Positions 7,564-14,022 are shown, counted from the first letter of the stretch. The stretch is 14,022 nucleotides of DNA from DATMNI01 sp035570275 (GCA_035570275.1 DATMNI010000354.1:1-14022); one strand, 5' to 3'. Numbers and translations: made by a program. Notes: generated by a model not told the origin, from the sequence alone.

Positions 7564-8544
7564 TTAGGGCTTGAACGCGGGTGTGAACGAAACTTCGCCG
7601 GGGCGCTCGATCAGCGCGGTCAGATAATCGACGACGCGCTCAAACGGATCGAATCCGAACGCCTGGCCAATCGTGGACCGGAGGTTGGAATTCGCGTTCA
7701 AATCGTAGAAGATCTGCCGGCCATCGGCTGCCTCCAGATACTCAATGCCGCCCACATCCAGATCACCGGACACCACGATCTTTTCGCCCCTTGCGACCGC
7801 GATCGCAGGCACCTCCGGGTACGGGTAAAACTCGACAGGCTTGGCCGGCGCCTGCCCCGGGATCTCACAGTGCGACGCGCCCCCGCCTTCCGGATTGCAC
7901 GCTTCCGACGGGCACAGATTGAACGCACCGTTCGAAACCACCCGCATCGCGTAGAGCAGTCGGCCTCCCAGGAATTCCATGCGGACGATCCCCCGCGCCG
8001 CATCCACCGGGAAGTACTCCTGCAGCAGCAATAGGTGGTCGGGTAGCCACAGCGACGGCTGATCGCGCAACAGCCTCCGCAATTCGTCCGGCGACCCCAG
8101 CAGGAACATGCGCGCGCCGCTGCCGCCCTGTTCCGGTTTGAGCAGGGCCGGCCAGCCGCCGGTCCATTGCGCCAGGGCGGTCTCGGGGTCATTAAAGGCC
8201 AGCGAGCGCGGATGGGGAATCCCGAGCTTGTGCAGCAAGGCTGCCTGCGCCGATTTGCTAAGCTCCAGCAGAAATGCGCGGGAACCATTCAATACGCGCG
8301 CACCGCCCAGTTCCAAAGAACGCATGAGGGACAAGGCGAGAGGCACGGCGCGGGTGTTGCCGCGCACATAGGCGCTGGGGCTGGCCTGATTGAAGTAGAG
8401 CGGCGCCGCTGGGACGGCGTCCGGATCAAAAGCGGCGCGCTTCAAGTCCAGCGCGGCATAGCGAACGCCGCGGCGGTCGAGCGCGGCCCACAACGGTTTC
8501 TGCCATTCCGGATGCTCGAAGAGGACTACCAGGTCATACCGCAT
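7564..8544 (-). CDS. ATP-grasp domain protein (RimK-like carboxylate-amine/thiol ligase)
   Basis: A 326-residue protein read from the ATG at 8542-8544, which has AGGAG 4 nt upstream; the frame is open to 8673 but the extension is arginine-rich noise. The N-terminal ~95 residues resemble the pre-ATP-grasp fold. The ATP-grasp core has ALLKPEQGGSGARMFLLG (K136 and glycine-rich loop 140-143), LLLQEYF (Q175-E176, adenine/ribose contacts), DVGGIEYLE (about 263-271) and YDLNANSNLR (D281, N283), which corresponds to the Mg-binding ExN motif of RimK-like ligases with Asp in place of Glu. Enzymes of this fold activate a carboxylate as acyl-phosphate and join it to an amine or thiol. The substrate is not predictable. 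A cluster of cysteines and histidines at about 211-226 is unusual. It is flanked by gene remnants on both sides and is not obviously part of an operon. Confidence 0.82.
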   Translation of the reverse strand: MRYDLVVLFEHPEWQKPLWAALDRRGVRYAALDLKRAAFDPDAVPAAPLYFNQASPSAYVRGNTRAVPLALSLMRSLELGGARVLNGSRAFLLELSKSAQAALLHKLGIPHPRSLAFNDPETALAQWTGGWPALLKPEQGGSGARMFLLGSPDELRRLLRDQPSLWLPDHLLLLQEYFPVDAARGIVRMEFLGGRLLYAMRVVSNGAFNLCPSEACNPEGGGASHCEIPGQAPAKPVEFYPYPEVPAIAVARGEKIVVSGDLDVGGIEYLEAADGRQIFYDLNANSNLRSTIGQAFGFDPFERVVDYLTALIERPGEVSFTPAFKP

Positions 8545-8562
8545 GCTACTCCTGCTACTATA

Positions 8563-8724
8563 AAGGTGCCGTTGTCCGCGAAGGCGGCGGCGGCGCGGAA
8601 ACACGCTCGCCAACCTGTCGGTTCTCAAAATAGGAAAGGCCCGCGCCATCCGCTTCTCCACACTCGATGCCATCTGCGCGGCACTGCAGTGCCGGGTGAC
8701 CTGCTCGAATTCGCCCCAGCATCG
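8563..8724 (+). pseudogene. Frameshifted remnant of a small YozG-type XRE/Cro transcriptional regulator
   Basis: Frame 2 over 8603-8691 reads TLANLSVLKIGKARAIRFST followed by LDAICAALQC. This is the second half of the helix-turn-helix of the short YozG-like Cro/C1 regulators. The conserved continuation PGDLLEFAPA is present but in frame 1, starting at 8692, which implies a net loss of about 4 bp after the LQC codons. Upstream, frame 1 from 8563 reads KVPLSAKAAAAR, possibly the decayed first helix, with another frame change near 8600. Frame 2 has a stop at 8561-8563 and no start codon. Intact family members are about 70 residues. After PGDLLEFAPA, frame 1 stays open to 8871 but encodes nothing I recognise. 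The remnant is divergent from the ATP-grasp gene, whose start is about 20 bp away. Confidence 0.72.
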
Positions 8725-8867
8725 CTAGCCGACGTCGACAAAGCGGCTGCCGCCATCGGTTTCGGAACGGATCGAGGAAGCCTCGCCACACATCATGTCG
8801 CCGCGGACCAACGCGAGAATGGCGGCGGTTTCTATCTGGCCACGATATTGACGGGAGTCTTCATGCG

Positions 8868-10289
8868 CTAGTGACCCCCGGCCCTCACGCTGCGCAGGGA
8901 GTCCGCCTTGCTGAACTTGGGCCAGTTGAAACCGTAATACGCCACGAACGCGAAGCAGAACATGGGCACGATGAAACCTCGCGACATATTGTATTGGTCG
9001 GCAACATAGCCCATGACTTTGGGCAGGATGGCCCCGCCCATGATGGCCATAACGATAAACGCCGACGCCTTTTTTGCCCGTGCGCCAAGCCCGAAGATGC
9101 CCAGCGCAAAAATTGTGGGAAACATGATCGACATAAAAAAATAGGTCAGAAATACGCAGACCACCGACACCCAGCCCAGCTTTAAGAAAATCAGAAACGT
9201 AGCCACCACGTTCAGCAGGGCGTACAGGCCCACAATCTTGTGGGCGGAGTATTTCTTCAGCAGCCCGGCGCCGCTGAATCGCCCAATCAGGAAGCAGAGG
9301 GAACCCAGTGACGCCAGGCTGGCCGCTCCATTGTTGCTGAACGACAGAACGCCGGCGTTGCTCACTTCAAACCATTCGGGGCGCCAGTTGTGCAATTGGC
9401 CGAAGGGCCAGGAGGCGGGAATGGGCGGAACCTCCGTGGTCATATAGTTTATGAAGAAGCTGAAGATGCCCGCCTGCGCGGCGACGTAGAGAAACTGCGC
9501 GGCCACTGCCAGCACAAAGTGCGGTTGCGACCAGATGGAATGCGAAGCCCCCGGTGCGGAATCGTCCAGGTGATAGTCGTCCTCCATCTTGATGTCGGGA
9601 ACGTTGGCGAAGAAGAAAATGACGGCCAGAACGATCACGCCGAACGCGATGTACATATAAGGGATGTAGAGCGTCTGGCTTCCCGTGCTCTTGCCCAGGG
9701 CATCCTTCGAGTAGAAAAACATGCCGCCGACGATCGGGCCGAAAATCCAGCCCACCCCGTTGCAGGATTGGGCCAGATTGATGCGGGTGGCCGCGAAGCG
9801 CAGATCGCCCAGCACCGTCGTATATGGATTGGCGATGGTCTCCAGAAACGTCAGGCCGGTGGCAATGGCACAAACACCTGCCAGGAAGGCCACAAACGCG
9901 GTGGTGGGGGATACGGTTCCTTCGTGAACCATGGCGTTGATATGGGTAGCGGGTATGAACCAGAATCCGCCCAGGGCGACGATCAGCAGACCGGCGATGA
10001 TGCCGGCTTTGTAGCCCATTTTGCTGGCCAGCCAGCCGGCCGGCATCGACATCAGGAAGTAGCCCAGGTAGTGCGCGAACTGCACCCACGCCGATTGCGA
10101 CTTGCTCAGGCCGAGTTCCTCCTGAAAGTGCTTGTCCATCACGTCGATCATGCCGTTGCAGAATCCCCAGAGGAGAAACAGGGAGCTCACCAGAATGAAG
10201 GTGAACGCCAGGTTGGTCCCGTCGGCCGCCACGAAGATGCTCTTCTTGGACGTACCTATGTTGGATGTACTCATGTCGGATGTACTCAT
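8868..10289 (-). CDS. FucP-type MFS sugar:H+ symporter
   Basis: A 473-residue, 12-helix major facilitator. The first helix region FLLWGFCNGMIDVMDKHFQ and the later GLTFLETIANPYTTVLG are signatures of the FucP/GluP subfamily (L-fucose, galactose, glucose, N-acetylhexosamine permeases). D49 and E150 correspond to the Asp46 and Glu135 of E. coli FucP, which are needed for proton coupling and sugar binding, so the protein looks functional. A long polar loop near residues 235-255 (KMEDDYHLDDSAPG) joins the two halves. The N-terminus consists of three 15-bp repeats (10245-10289), giving two in-frame ATGs at 10289 and 10274; neither has a clear Shine-Dalgarno. It is transcribed away from the aldolase/BMC operon and is the probable importer of its substrate. 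The actual sugar is unknown. Confidence 0.88.
   Translation of the reverse strand: MSTSDMSTSNIGTSKKSIFVAADGTNLAFTFILVSSLFLLWGFCNGMIDVMDKHFQEELGLSKSQSAWVQFAHYLGYFLMSMPAGWLASKMGYKAGIIAGLLIVALGGFWFIPATHINAMVHEGTVSPTTAFVAFLAGVCAIATGLTFLETIANPYTTVLGDLRFAATRINLAQSCNGVGWIFGPIVGGMFFYSKDALGKSTGSQTLYIPYMYIAFGVIVLAVIFFFANVPDIKMEDDYHLDDSAPGASHSIWSQPHFVLAVAAQFLYVAAQAGIFSFFINYMTTEVPPIPASWPFGQLHNWRPEWFEVSNAGVLSFSNNGAASLASLGSLCFLIGRFSGAGLLKKYSAHKIVGLYALLNVVATFLIFLKLGWVSVVCVFLTYFFMSIMFPTIFALGIFGLGARAKKASAFIVMAIMGGAILPKVMGYVADQYNMSRGFIVPMFCFAFVAYYGFNWPKFSKADSLRSVRAGGH
10245..10289 (-). repeat. Three tandem 15-bp repeats at the 5' end of the sugar symporter gene
   Basis: Read on the - strand, ATGAGTACATCCGAC (10289-10275) and ATGAGTACATCCAAC (10274-10260) differ at one base. 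ATAGGTACGTCCAAG (10259-10245) is a diverged third copy in which ATG has become ATA. They encode MSTSD-MSTSN-IGTSK. The unit length is a multiple of three, so copy-number change would keep the frame. Confidence 0.85.
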
Positions 10290-10322
10290 GCTTTGGACAC
10301 GATTCTAACAGCCAGCTAAGGG

Positions 10323-10467
10323 GCCTGTGGGGCAGGATGGCATCCCTGGATGGCATCCTGCGGCGGATTGGCAATCCGCCTGGCTGGCAGCGCCTGTGAC
10401 CGCCGGCAGGCTGATTACCAATCCGCCGCCGCTTACCGTGTCCCACAGGCACTGTTAAACTTGTGGG
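10323..10467. repeat. Nested palindrome cluster between the divergent symporter and aldolase genes
   Basis: Outer arms are GCCTGTGGGGCA (10323-10334) and TGTCCCACAGGC (10439-10450), complementary at 11 of 12 positions. Inside are two direct copies of the near-palindrome GGATGGCATCC (10335-10345, 10348-10358). A perfect 8-bp stem GGCGGATT/AATCCGCC with a 3-nt loop follows (10362-10380). The partner CCAATCCGCC (10418-10427) is also complementary to 10362-10371. CCCACA (10442-10447) can alternatively pair with TGTGGG (10462-10467), just ahead of the aldolase start. This could be a REP/MITE-like interspersed element or a regulatory leader; I cannot tell which from one copy. Confidence 0.65.
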
Positions 10468-10480
10468 GGCGCTTCGACAA

Positions 10481-11494
10481 ATGTCTGTCAAACTGCAAGG
10501 GATATTCACGCCGACGCTGGTCCCGCTGGATGACCGGGGCCAGATCGACGAGCCGGAACTCCGCCGCTTCATTTCGTGGCTTATCGAGCGCGGCGTACAC
10601 GGCCTGTACCCCAACGGGTCCACCGGCGAATTCACGCGATTCACGGCCGAGGAGCGGCGGCGCATTGTCCAGATCGTGTGCCACGAGTGCCGCGGGCGCG
10701 TGCCGGTTCTGGCCGGCGCGGCGGAAGCCAACGTGAAGGAGACGCTGGGCGCCTGTGAAGCCTACGCGGGCATGGGGGCGGATGCGGTGGCCATCGTCTC
10801 GCCCTTCTATTTCAGGCTGGCGGCCGATTCGGTGTACGCCTACTTCGCCGAGATCGCGCGCCACACACCCATCGACCTGACGCTGTATAACATCCCGATG
10901 TTCGCCAGCCCCATCGACGTGCCCACTATCCGGCGGCTGGCGGAATTCCCGCGCGTGGTGGGGATTAAGGACTCCACGGGCGACCTGGCGTTTATGATGC
11001 GGATGATCGCCGCCGTGCGTCCGCTGCGCCCCGATTTCTGCTTCCTCACGGGGTGGGAGGCGGTGCTGGCGCCGATGTTGATGGTGGGGTGTGACGGAGG
11101 CACCAACGCCAGCAGCAATGCGGTGCCGGAAGTGACGCGGCGCATTTACGAACTCTGCCGGGCCGGCAACTACGCGGAGGCCATGAAGTGGAATTACCGT
11201 CTCCAGGAACTGTTCGATATGATGCTGTTCCCGTTCGAATTTCCGGACGGTTTCCGCACCGCCGCCGGGTTGCGAGGCTTCCAGTTTGGCCATGGCCGGC
11301 AGCCGTTGACCGAGGCGCAGGAGCGGGACAGCACGGCGCTGGCCCGCGTGCTGCAGTGCATCCTGGCCGATTTCGAACTGGTGGACCGGCCCGGCGAGGG
11401 GTGCGCCCCGCGCATTCGCCAGCCGGAACAGGACAAGGTGGAACAGGTGGTCCGCCGCGTGATGCAAGAGTTGGATAAGCGGGGGATGTTTTGA
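10481..11494 (+). CDS. DHDPS/NAL-family Schiff-base aldolase with C-terminal BMC encapsulation-peptide-like helix
   Basis: A 337-residue protein from the ATG at 10481; a GTG at 10463 is in frame, but the family N-terminus begins at VKLQGIFTPTLVPLDDRG. The (beta/alpha)8 class I aldolase residues are all present: GSTGE (46-50) for the substrate carboxylate, Y136 in LYNIP, and the Schiff-base lysine K163 in GIKDSTGD. GSTGE is more typical of N-acetylneuraminate or 2-keto-3-deoxy-sugar-acid aldolases than of true DHDPS (GTTGE). Such enzymes cleave a 2-keto acid to pyruvate and an aldehyde. The barrel ends near residue 302. A Gly/Pro-containing linker is followed by VEQVVRRVMQELDKRG, an amphipathic helix with hydrophobic residues at 320, 323, 324, 327, 328 and 331, as in peptides that target enzymes to microcompartments. 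Its stop overlaps the start of the BMC shell gene. It is unlikely to be the lysine-pathway enzyme. Confidence 0.87.
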   Translation: MSVKLQGIFTPTLVPLDDRGQIDEPELRRFISWLIERGVHGLYPNGSTGEFTRFTAEERRRIVQIVCHECRGRVPVLAGAAEANVKETLGACEAYAGMGADAVAIVSPFYFRLAADSVYAYFAEIARHTPIDLTLYNIPMFASPIDVPTIRRLAEFPRVVGIKDSTGDLAFMMRMIAAVRPLRPDFCFLTGWEAVLAPMLMVGCDGGTNASSNAVPEVTRRIYELCRAGNYAEAMKWNYRLQELFDMMLFPFEFPDGFRTAAGLRGFQFGHGRQPLTEAQERDSTALARVLQCILADFELVDRPGEGCAPRIRQPEQDKVEQVVRRVMQELDKRGMF

Positions 11495-12117
11495 CCGGGG
11501 CTTCTTTCAACGACGCCCTGGCCCTGGTGGAGATCGGCGGCTGGTCGCCGGCCATGGTGGTGTTGGACGCTATGGAAAAGACAGCCAGCGTGCGTGTGTT
11601 GCAGTCCGAACTGAATGACAGCCCCGGCGTGTGCCTGAAGCTTTATGGCTCATTGGCCAACGTCCAGGCGGCGGCGCGCGCAGCCGAAGAGACGGCGCGC
11701 GCCATGCAGACCGCGGTGACGGCGCATGTGATCGCGGCGCCCTCCCCGCTGTCGAGCGCGGCCTACGAAGCGCCGCTGGATTACAATCCGCTGATCGAGC
11801 AGTCAACCGTGCAGATTCCGGAGAAGAAGATGAAGAACCAGGCCCAGGCGCCTTTCGCCGTAGGATTGATCGAGACCCAGGGATTCATCGCTGTTTTTGA
11901 AGCCATCGACACGGCGCTGAAGACCGCCGCGGTGGAAGTGCTGGCCCGCGAAAAGCTGGGCGGCGGCTACATCACGGTGCTGATCAAGGGCGATGTGGCG
12001 GCCGTGCAAGCGGCCATCGATGCCGGAAAGGCCAAGGTGGAGGGTTTGGGCCGCTTGATTGCCGCGCACGTGATTGCCAGCCCGAGCGAGGGCGTGTTGT
12101 CCCTGTTGCCCAAGTAA
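11491..12117 (+). CDS. Bacterial microcompartment shell protein, tandem-domain BMC-T
   Basis: A 208-residue protein with two BMC domains, the organisation of trimeric BMC-T shell proteins. Domain 1 covers about 7-86 (ALALVEIGGWSPAMVVLDAM to TAHVIAAP) and domain 2 about 121-205 (PFAVGLIETQGFIAVFEAID to AAHVIASPSEGVLSLLP). They are joined by a linker of about 35 residues. Pore-side loops are LNDSPGVCLKLYG (41-53) and KLGGGYITVLIKG (155-167). The Cys that ligates the FeS cluster in PduT (ICPGKF) aligns with S44, so a PduT-like cluster is not expected. The start is TTG at 11491: an in-frame TAA at 11476-11478 leaves no other start ahead of the first domain, and GGGGGA lies just upstream. TTGA overlaps the aldolase stop, so translation is coupled. 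It would form pseudohexagonal tiles of a proteinaceous shell around the aldolase. No BMC-H or BMC-P gene is in this window. Confidence 0.9.
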   Translation: MTGASFNDALALVEIGGWSPAMVVLDAMEKTASVRVLQSELNDSPGVCLKLYGSLANVQAAARAAEETARAMQTAVTAHVIAAPSPLSSAAYEAPLDYNPLIEQSTVQIPEKKMKNQAQAPFAVGLIETQGFIAVFEAIDTALKTAAVEVLAREKLGGGYITVLIKGDVAAVQAAIDAGKAKVEGLGRLIAAHVIASPSEGVLSLLPK

Positions 12118-12129
12118 CCGGAGGTTCCC

Positions 12130-14022
12130 ATGCCCCTACGTTCCGCGGTTCTCGCAACGCTGCTGCTTTCCGCCCTTTCCGCCCGCCAGGTGTCGATCCT
12201 CACCGACGCCAACCCGGCCGCACCCGTCAAGCACGGCTTGCAGATGCTGGACGACGCTCTGCGCGCCAAAGGCTTCACCGTGGCCGCCTCTCCGGCGCAA
12301 GCGGATTACGTGATCCTGGCCGGCGCGCCCGCCCTGGCCGCGCTCAAAACCTGGAAGGCCCCGCTGCCCGCGGGCGCCGAAGCGCTCACAGTTTGGCGCG
12401 GCCGTTACCAGGGCAAACCCGCGGCCGCGCTTTCAGGCGCCGACGCGCGCGGCTTGATGTACGCGGCGCTCGATACGGCGGACCGCATCGGGTGGACTGC
12501 GGCCGGCGCCGACCCATTCCAATTCATCCGCAACACCACTGAGAAGCCGTATCTGGCCGAGCGCGGCATCTCCACCTACACCATGCAGCGCGCTTACTTC
12601 GAAAGCCGCCTGTATGATGAGCGCTACTGGACGCGCTACTTCGACACCCTGGCGGCCGACCGCATCAACAGCTTCGTGGTGATCTTCGGCTATGAGAACG
12701 GCGGTTTCATGGCTCCGCTGTACCCGTACTTCTTCGACGTCGATGGCTTTCCGCAAGTGGAGTTCGTGGGCATCACGAAGCCCCAACAGGCGCACAATAC
12801 GGCGGCATTCAAGGCGATGATGCGCATCGCCCACGAACGCGGCATTGCGGTGACGGCCGGCGTTTGGGACCACATTTACCGCGGCGGCGTGCAGGGCGGC
12901 GGCATTCCCGGCGCGTCGCAGAACGCCGGCAAGCGGGTTCCGGGCCTGGTGTGGGGTGTCACGGCGGACAATCTTGCGGCCTATACGAAGGCGGCGCTGC
13001 GGCGGTTCTTGGAGGTCTTCCCGGAGATCGACGCCCTGCAGTTCCGCATGCACGACGAATCGGGGTTGAAGAAGGAAGAGATGCAGCCGTTCTGGCACGA
13101 CGTTTTCGCGTCGATCAAGCGCGACCACCCGGCGCTGCGGCTGGACCTGCGCGTCAAGGACCTGCCCGACGCCATCATCGAAGACGCGCTGGACCTGGGG
13201 CTGAAAGCCAACGTCTCCACGAAATACTGGATGGAGCAGATGGGCCTGCCCTTTCACCCCACCCACACCAATCTTGAGAATCAGCACGACCGCCGCCACG
13301 GTTATGCCGACCTGCTGCACTATCCGCAGCGCTACCGCGTCCACTGGCAACTCTGGAGCGGCGGCACCGCCCGCGTGTTGCTGTGGGGCGACCCGGATTA
13401 CGTGCGACGGTTCGCCGGCACCGCGCGGCTCTACGACGGCAACAGCTTCGAAGTGAACGAAATGCTGGCCACGCGAATGCTGGGCGAGCCGCACGATGAG
13501 AAGCCGCTGGACATTCTGAATCCGCAATATCGCTACTACGATTACGAGTTTGAGCGATACTGGCACTTCTATCGCGTCTGGGGCCGGCTTACCTATAATC
13601 CCGAGACGCCCGCGGAAGTGTGGGAGCACGAGTTCGGCGTCCGCTTCGGGCCGCAGGCCGGGCCTCACGTGATGAAGGGGCTGCACGCTGCCAGCAAAGT
13701 GTTGCCGCGCATCGTGGCCGCCAGCTACCTGTATCGGAACTTCCCCACCACGCGCGGATGGGCCGAAATGAGTCGCCAGGGCAGCCTGCCCGAATACGCC
13801 GGCGAAGAGGGCAGCGACGTGCAGCAATTCCTGAACGTTCGGGAAGAAGCGAAGGCCTTGATGCAGGGTACGGACACCGCGATGCGCCGGCCCGAAGAGA
13901 CCAGCCGCTGGTTCGCCCAAACCGCCGACGCGATTCTGGCCGAGGTGAAGCAGGCTGAGGTAGCGCAGGCTGAGAAGCGTGGCGGCACCGGCAACGAGTT
14001 GCGTTCGACCGTGACTGACCTG
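12130..14022 (+). CDS. Secreted glycoside-hydrolase-like protein (alpha-glucuronidase/GH20-N-like architecture), 3' truncated
   Basis: The frame runs from the ATG at 12130, with GGAGG 6 nt upstream, to the window end without a stop: 631 residues. Residues 1-19 (MPLRSAVLATLLLSALSAR) look like a signal peptide. Residues about 20-140 resemble the small alpha/beta domain preceding GH67/GH20-type barrels, including LSGADARGLMYAALDTADRI (101-120). From ERGISTYTMQRAYFESRLYD (144-163) a TIM-barrel-like region follows, with GVWDHIY (245-251), QFRMHDESG (E310 a candidate catalytic acid), VHWQLWSGG (404-412) and SFEVNEM (E441, E444). The family is not certain; I infer a glycosidase acting on uronic-acid or other sugar chains. 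It is 12 bp after the BMC-T gene and so in the same operon, unusual because BMCs are cytoplasmic while this protein should be exported. The antisense strand carries a 495-codon open frame, a composition artefact of this GC-rich gene. Confidence 0.65.
   Translation, partial: MPLRSAVLATLLLSALSARQVSILTDANPAAPVKHGLQMLDDALRAKGFTVAASPAQADYVILAGAPALAALKTWKAPLPAGAEALTVWRGRYQGKPAAALSGADARGLMYAALDTADRIGWTAAGADPFQFIRNTTEKPYLAERGISTYTMQRAYFESRLYDERYWTRYFDTLAADRINSFVVIFGYENGGFMAPLYPYFFDVDGFPQVEFVGITKPQQAHNTAAFKAMMRIAHERGIAVTAGVWDHIYRGGVQGGGIPGASQNAGKRVPGLVWGVTADNLAAYTKAALRRFLEVFPEIDALQFRMHDESGLKKEEMQPFWHDVFASIKRDHPALRLDLRVKDLPDAIIEDALDLGLKANVSTKYWMEQMGLPFHPTHTNLENQHDRRHGYADLLHYPQRYRVHWQLWSGGTARVLLWGDPDYVRRFAGTARLYDGNSFEVNEMLATRMLGEPHDEKPLDILNPQYRYYDYEFERYWHFYRVWGRLTYNPETPAEVWEHEFGVRFGPQAGPHVMKGLHAASKVLPRIVAASYLYRNFPTTRGWAEMSRQGSLPEYAGEEGSDVQQFLNVREEAKALMQGTDTAMRRPEETSRWFAQTADAILAEVKQAEVAQAEKRGGTGNELRSTVTDL

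Noticed and set aside
8167..8871. 234-codon + strand frame
   Set aside because: Its first two thirds are antisense to the ATP-grasp gene or its leader. Only the PGDLLEF segment is meaningful, and it belongs to the XRE remnant.
10350..10440. CRISPR-like or rho-independent terminator reading of the hairpin cluster
   Set aside because: The repeats are not regularly spaced with unique spacers, and no U-tract follows the stems on either strand.
9367..10731. 454-codon - strand frame and a 309-codon + strand frame (9390-10319) over the symporter
   Set aside because: Both are other-frame readings of the FucP-type gene, which has 12 hydrophobic segments and conserved D49/E150.
10433..11467. 344-codon - strand open frame opposite the aldolase
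   Set aside because: The + strand carries a complete aldolase with all active-site residues. The antisense product has low-complexity His/Arg/Gln content.
12433..13920. 495-codon open frame on the - strand
   Set aside because: It lies entirely antisense to the secreted glycosidase-like gene, which has a signal peptide, a good ribosome-binding site and coherent motifs. The antisense translation is His/Arg/Val-rich without any family motif.

Overview
This window most likely comes from a high-GC, soil-type Acidobacteriota genome, probably Bryobacterales/Solibacter-like. I infer this from style: long secreted hydrolases, a FucP-type sugar permease and a bacterial microcompartment (BMC) gene with an unassigned aldolase. 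No rRNA or other phylogenetic marker is present, so the assignment is tentative.

Layout. 1-759 (+) is the 3' part of a secreted LpqC/PHB-depolymerase-like esterase. Convergent to it, 810-3227 (-) is a large exported CocE/NonD-type alpha/beta hydrolase. 3375-5309 (-) is a compact operon: a GntR/HutC-type repressor, then a TauE/SafE permease 1-4 bp downstream, then an overlapping DUF1634 membrane protein. Divergent from it is a DoxX membrane protein (5406-5930, +). The two units share a short intergenic region in which a four-half-site palindrome (5313-5344) overlaps divergent promoter-like sequences, so the repressor probably controls both sides. 6008-6928 (-) is an AraC-type DNA-binding domain fused to a DinB-like domain.

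7000-8870 looks like a decay zone. It holds an internally deleted FAD-monooxygenase remnant (7345-7528), an intact ATP-grasp ligase (7564-8544, -) and a frameshifted remnant of a small YozG-type XRE regulator (about 8563-8724).

The most interesting part is 8868-14022. A FucP-type sugar:H+ symporter (-) diverges, across a hairpin-rich 190-bp region, from a three-gene + strand operon. That operon encodes (i) a DHDPS/NAL-family Schiff-base aldolase with an extra C-terminal amphipathic helix resembling a BMC encapsulation peptide, (ii) a tandem-domain BMC-T shell protein whose TTG start overlaps the aldolase stop, and (iii) a secreted glycoside-hydrolase-like protein, open at the window edge. My inference is that sugar or sugar-acid units are released outside the cytoplasm and imported. 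They would then be cleaved as 2-keto-3-deoxy acids, inside or at a microcompartment, to pyruvate plus a reactive aldehyde. No hexameric (BMC-H) or pentameric (BMC-P) shell gene and no aldehyde dehydrogenase lies inside the window, so the rest of the locus should be beyond 14022 or elsewhere in the genome.
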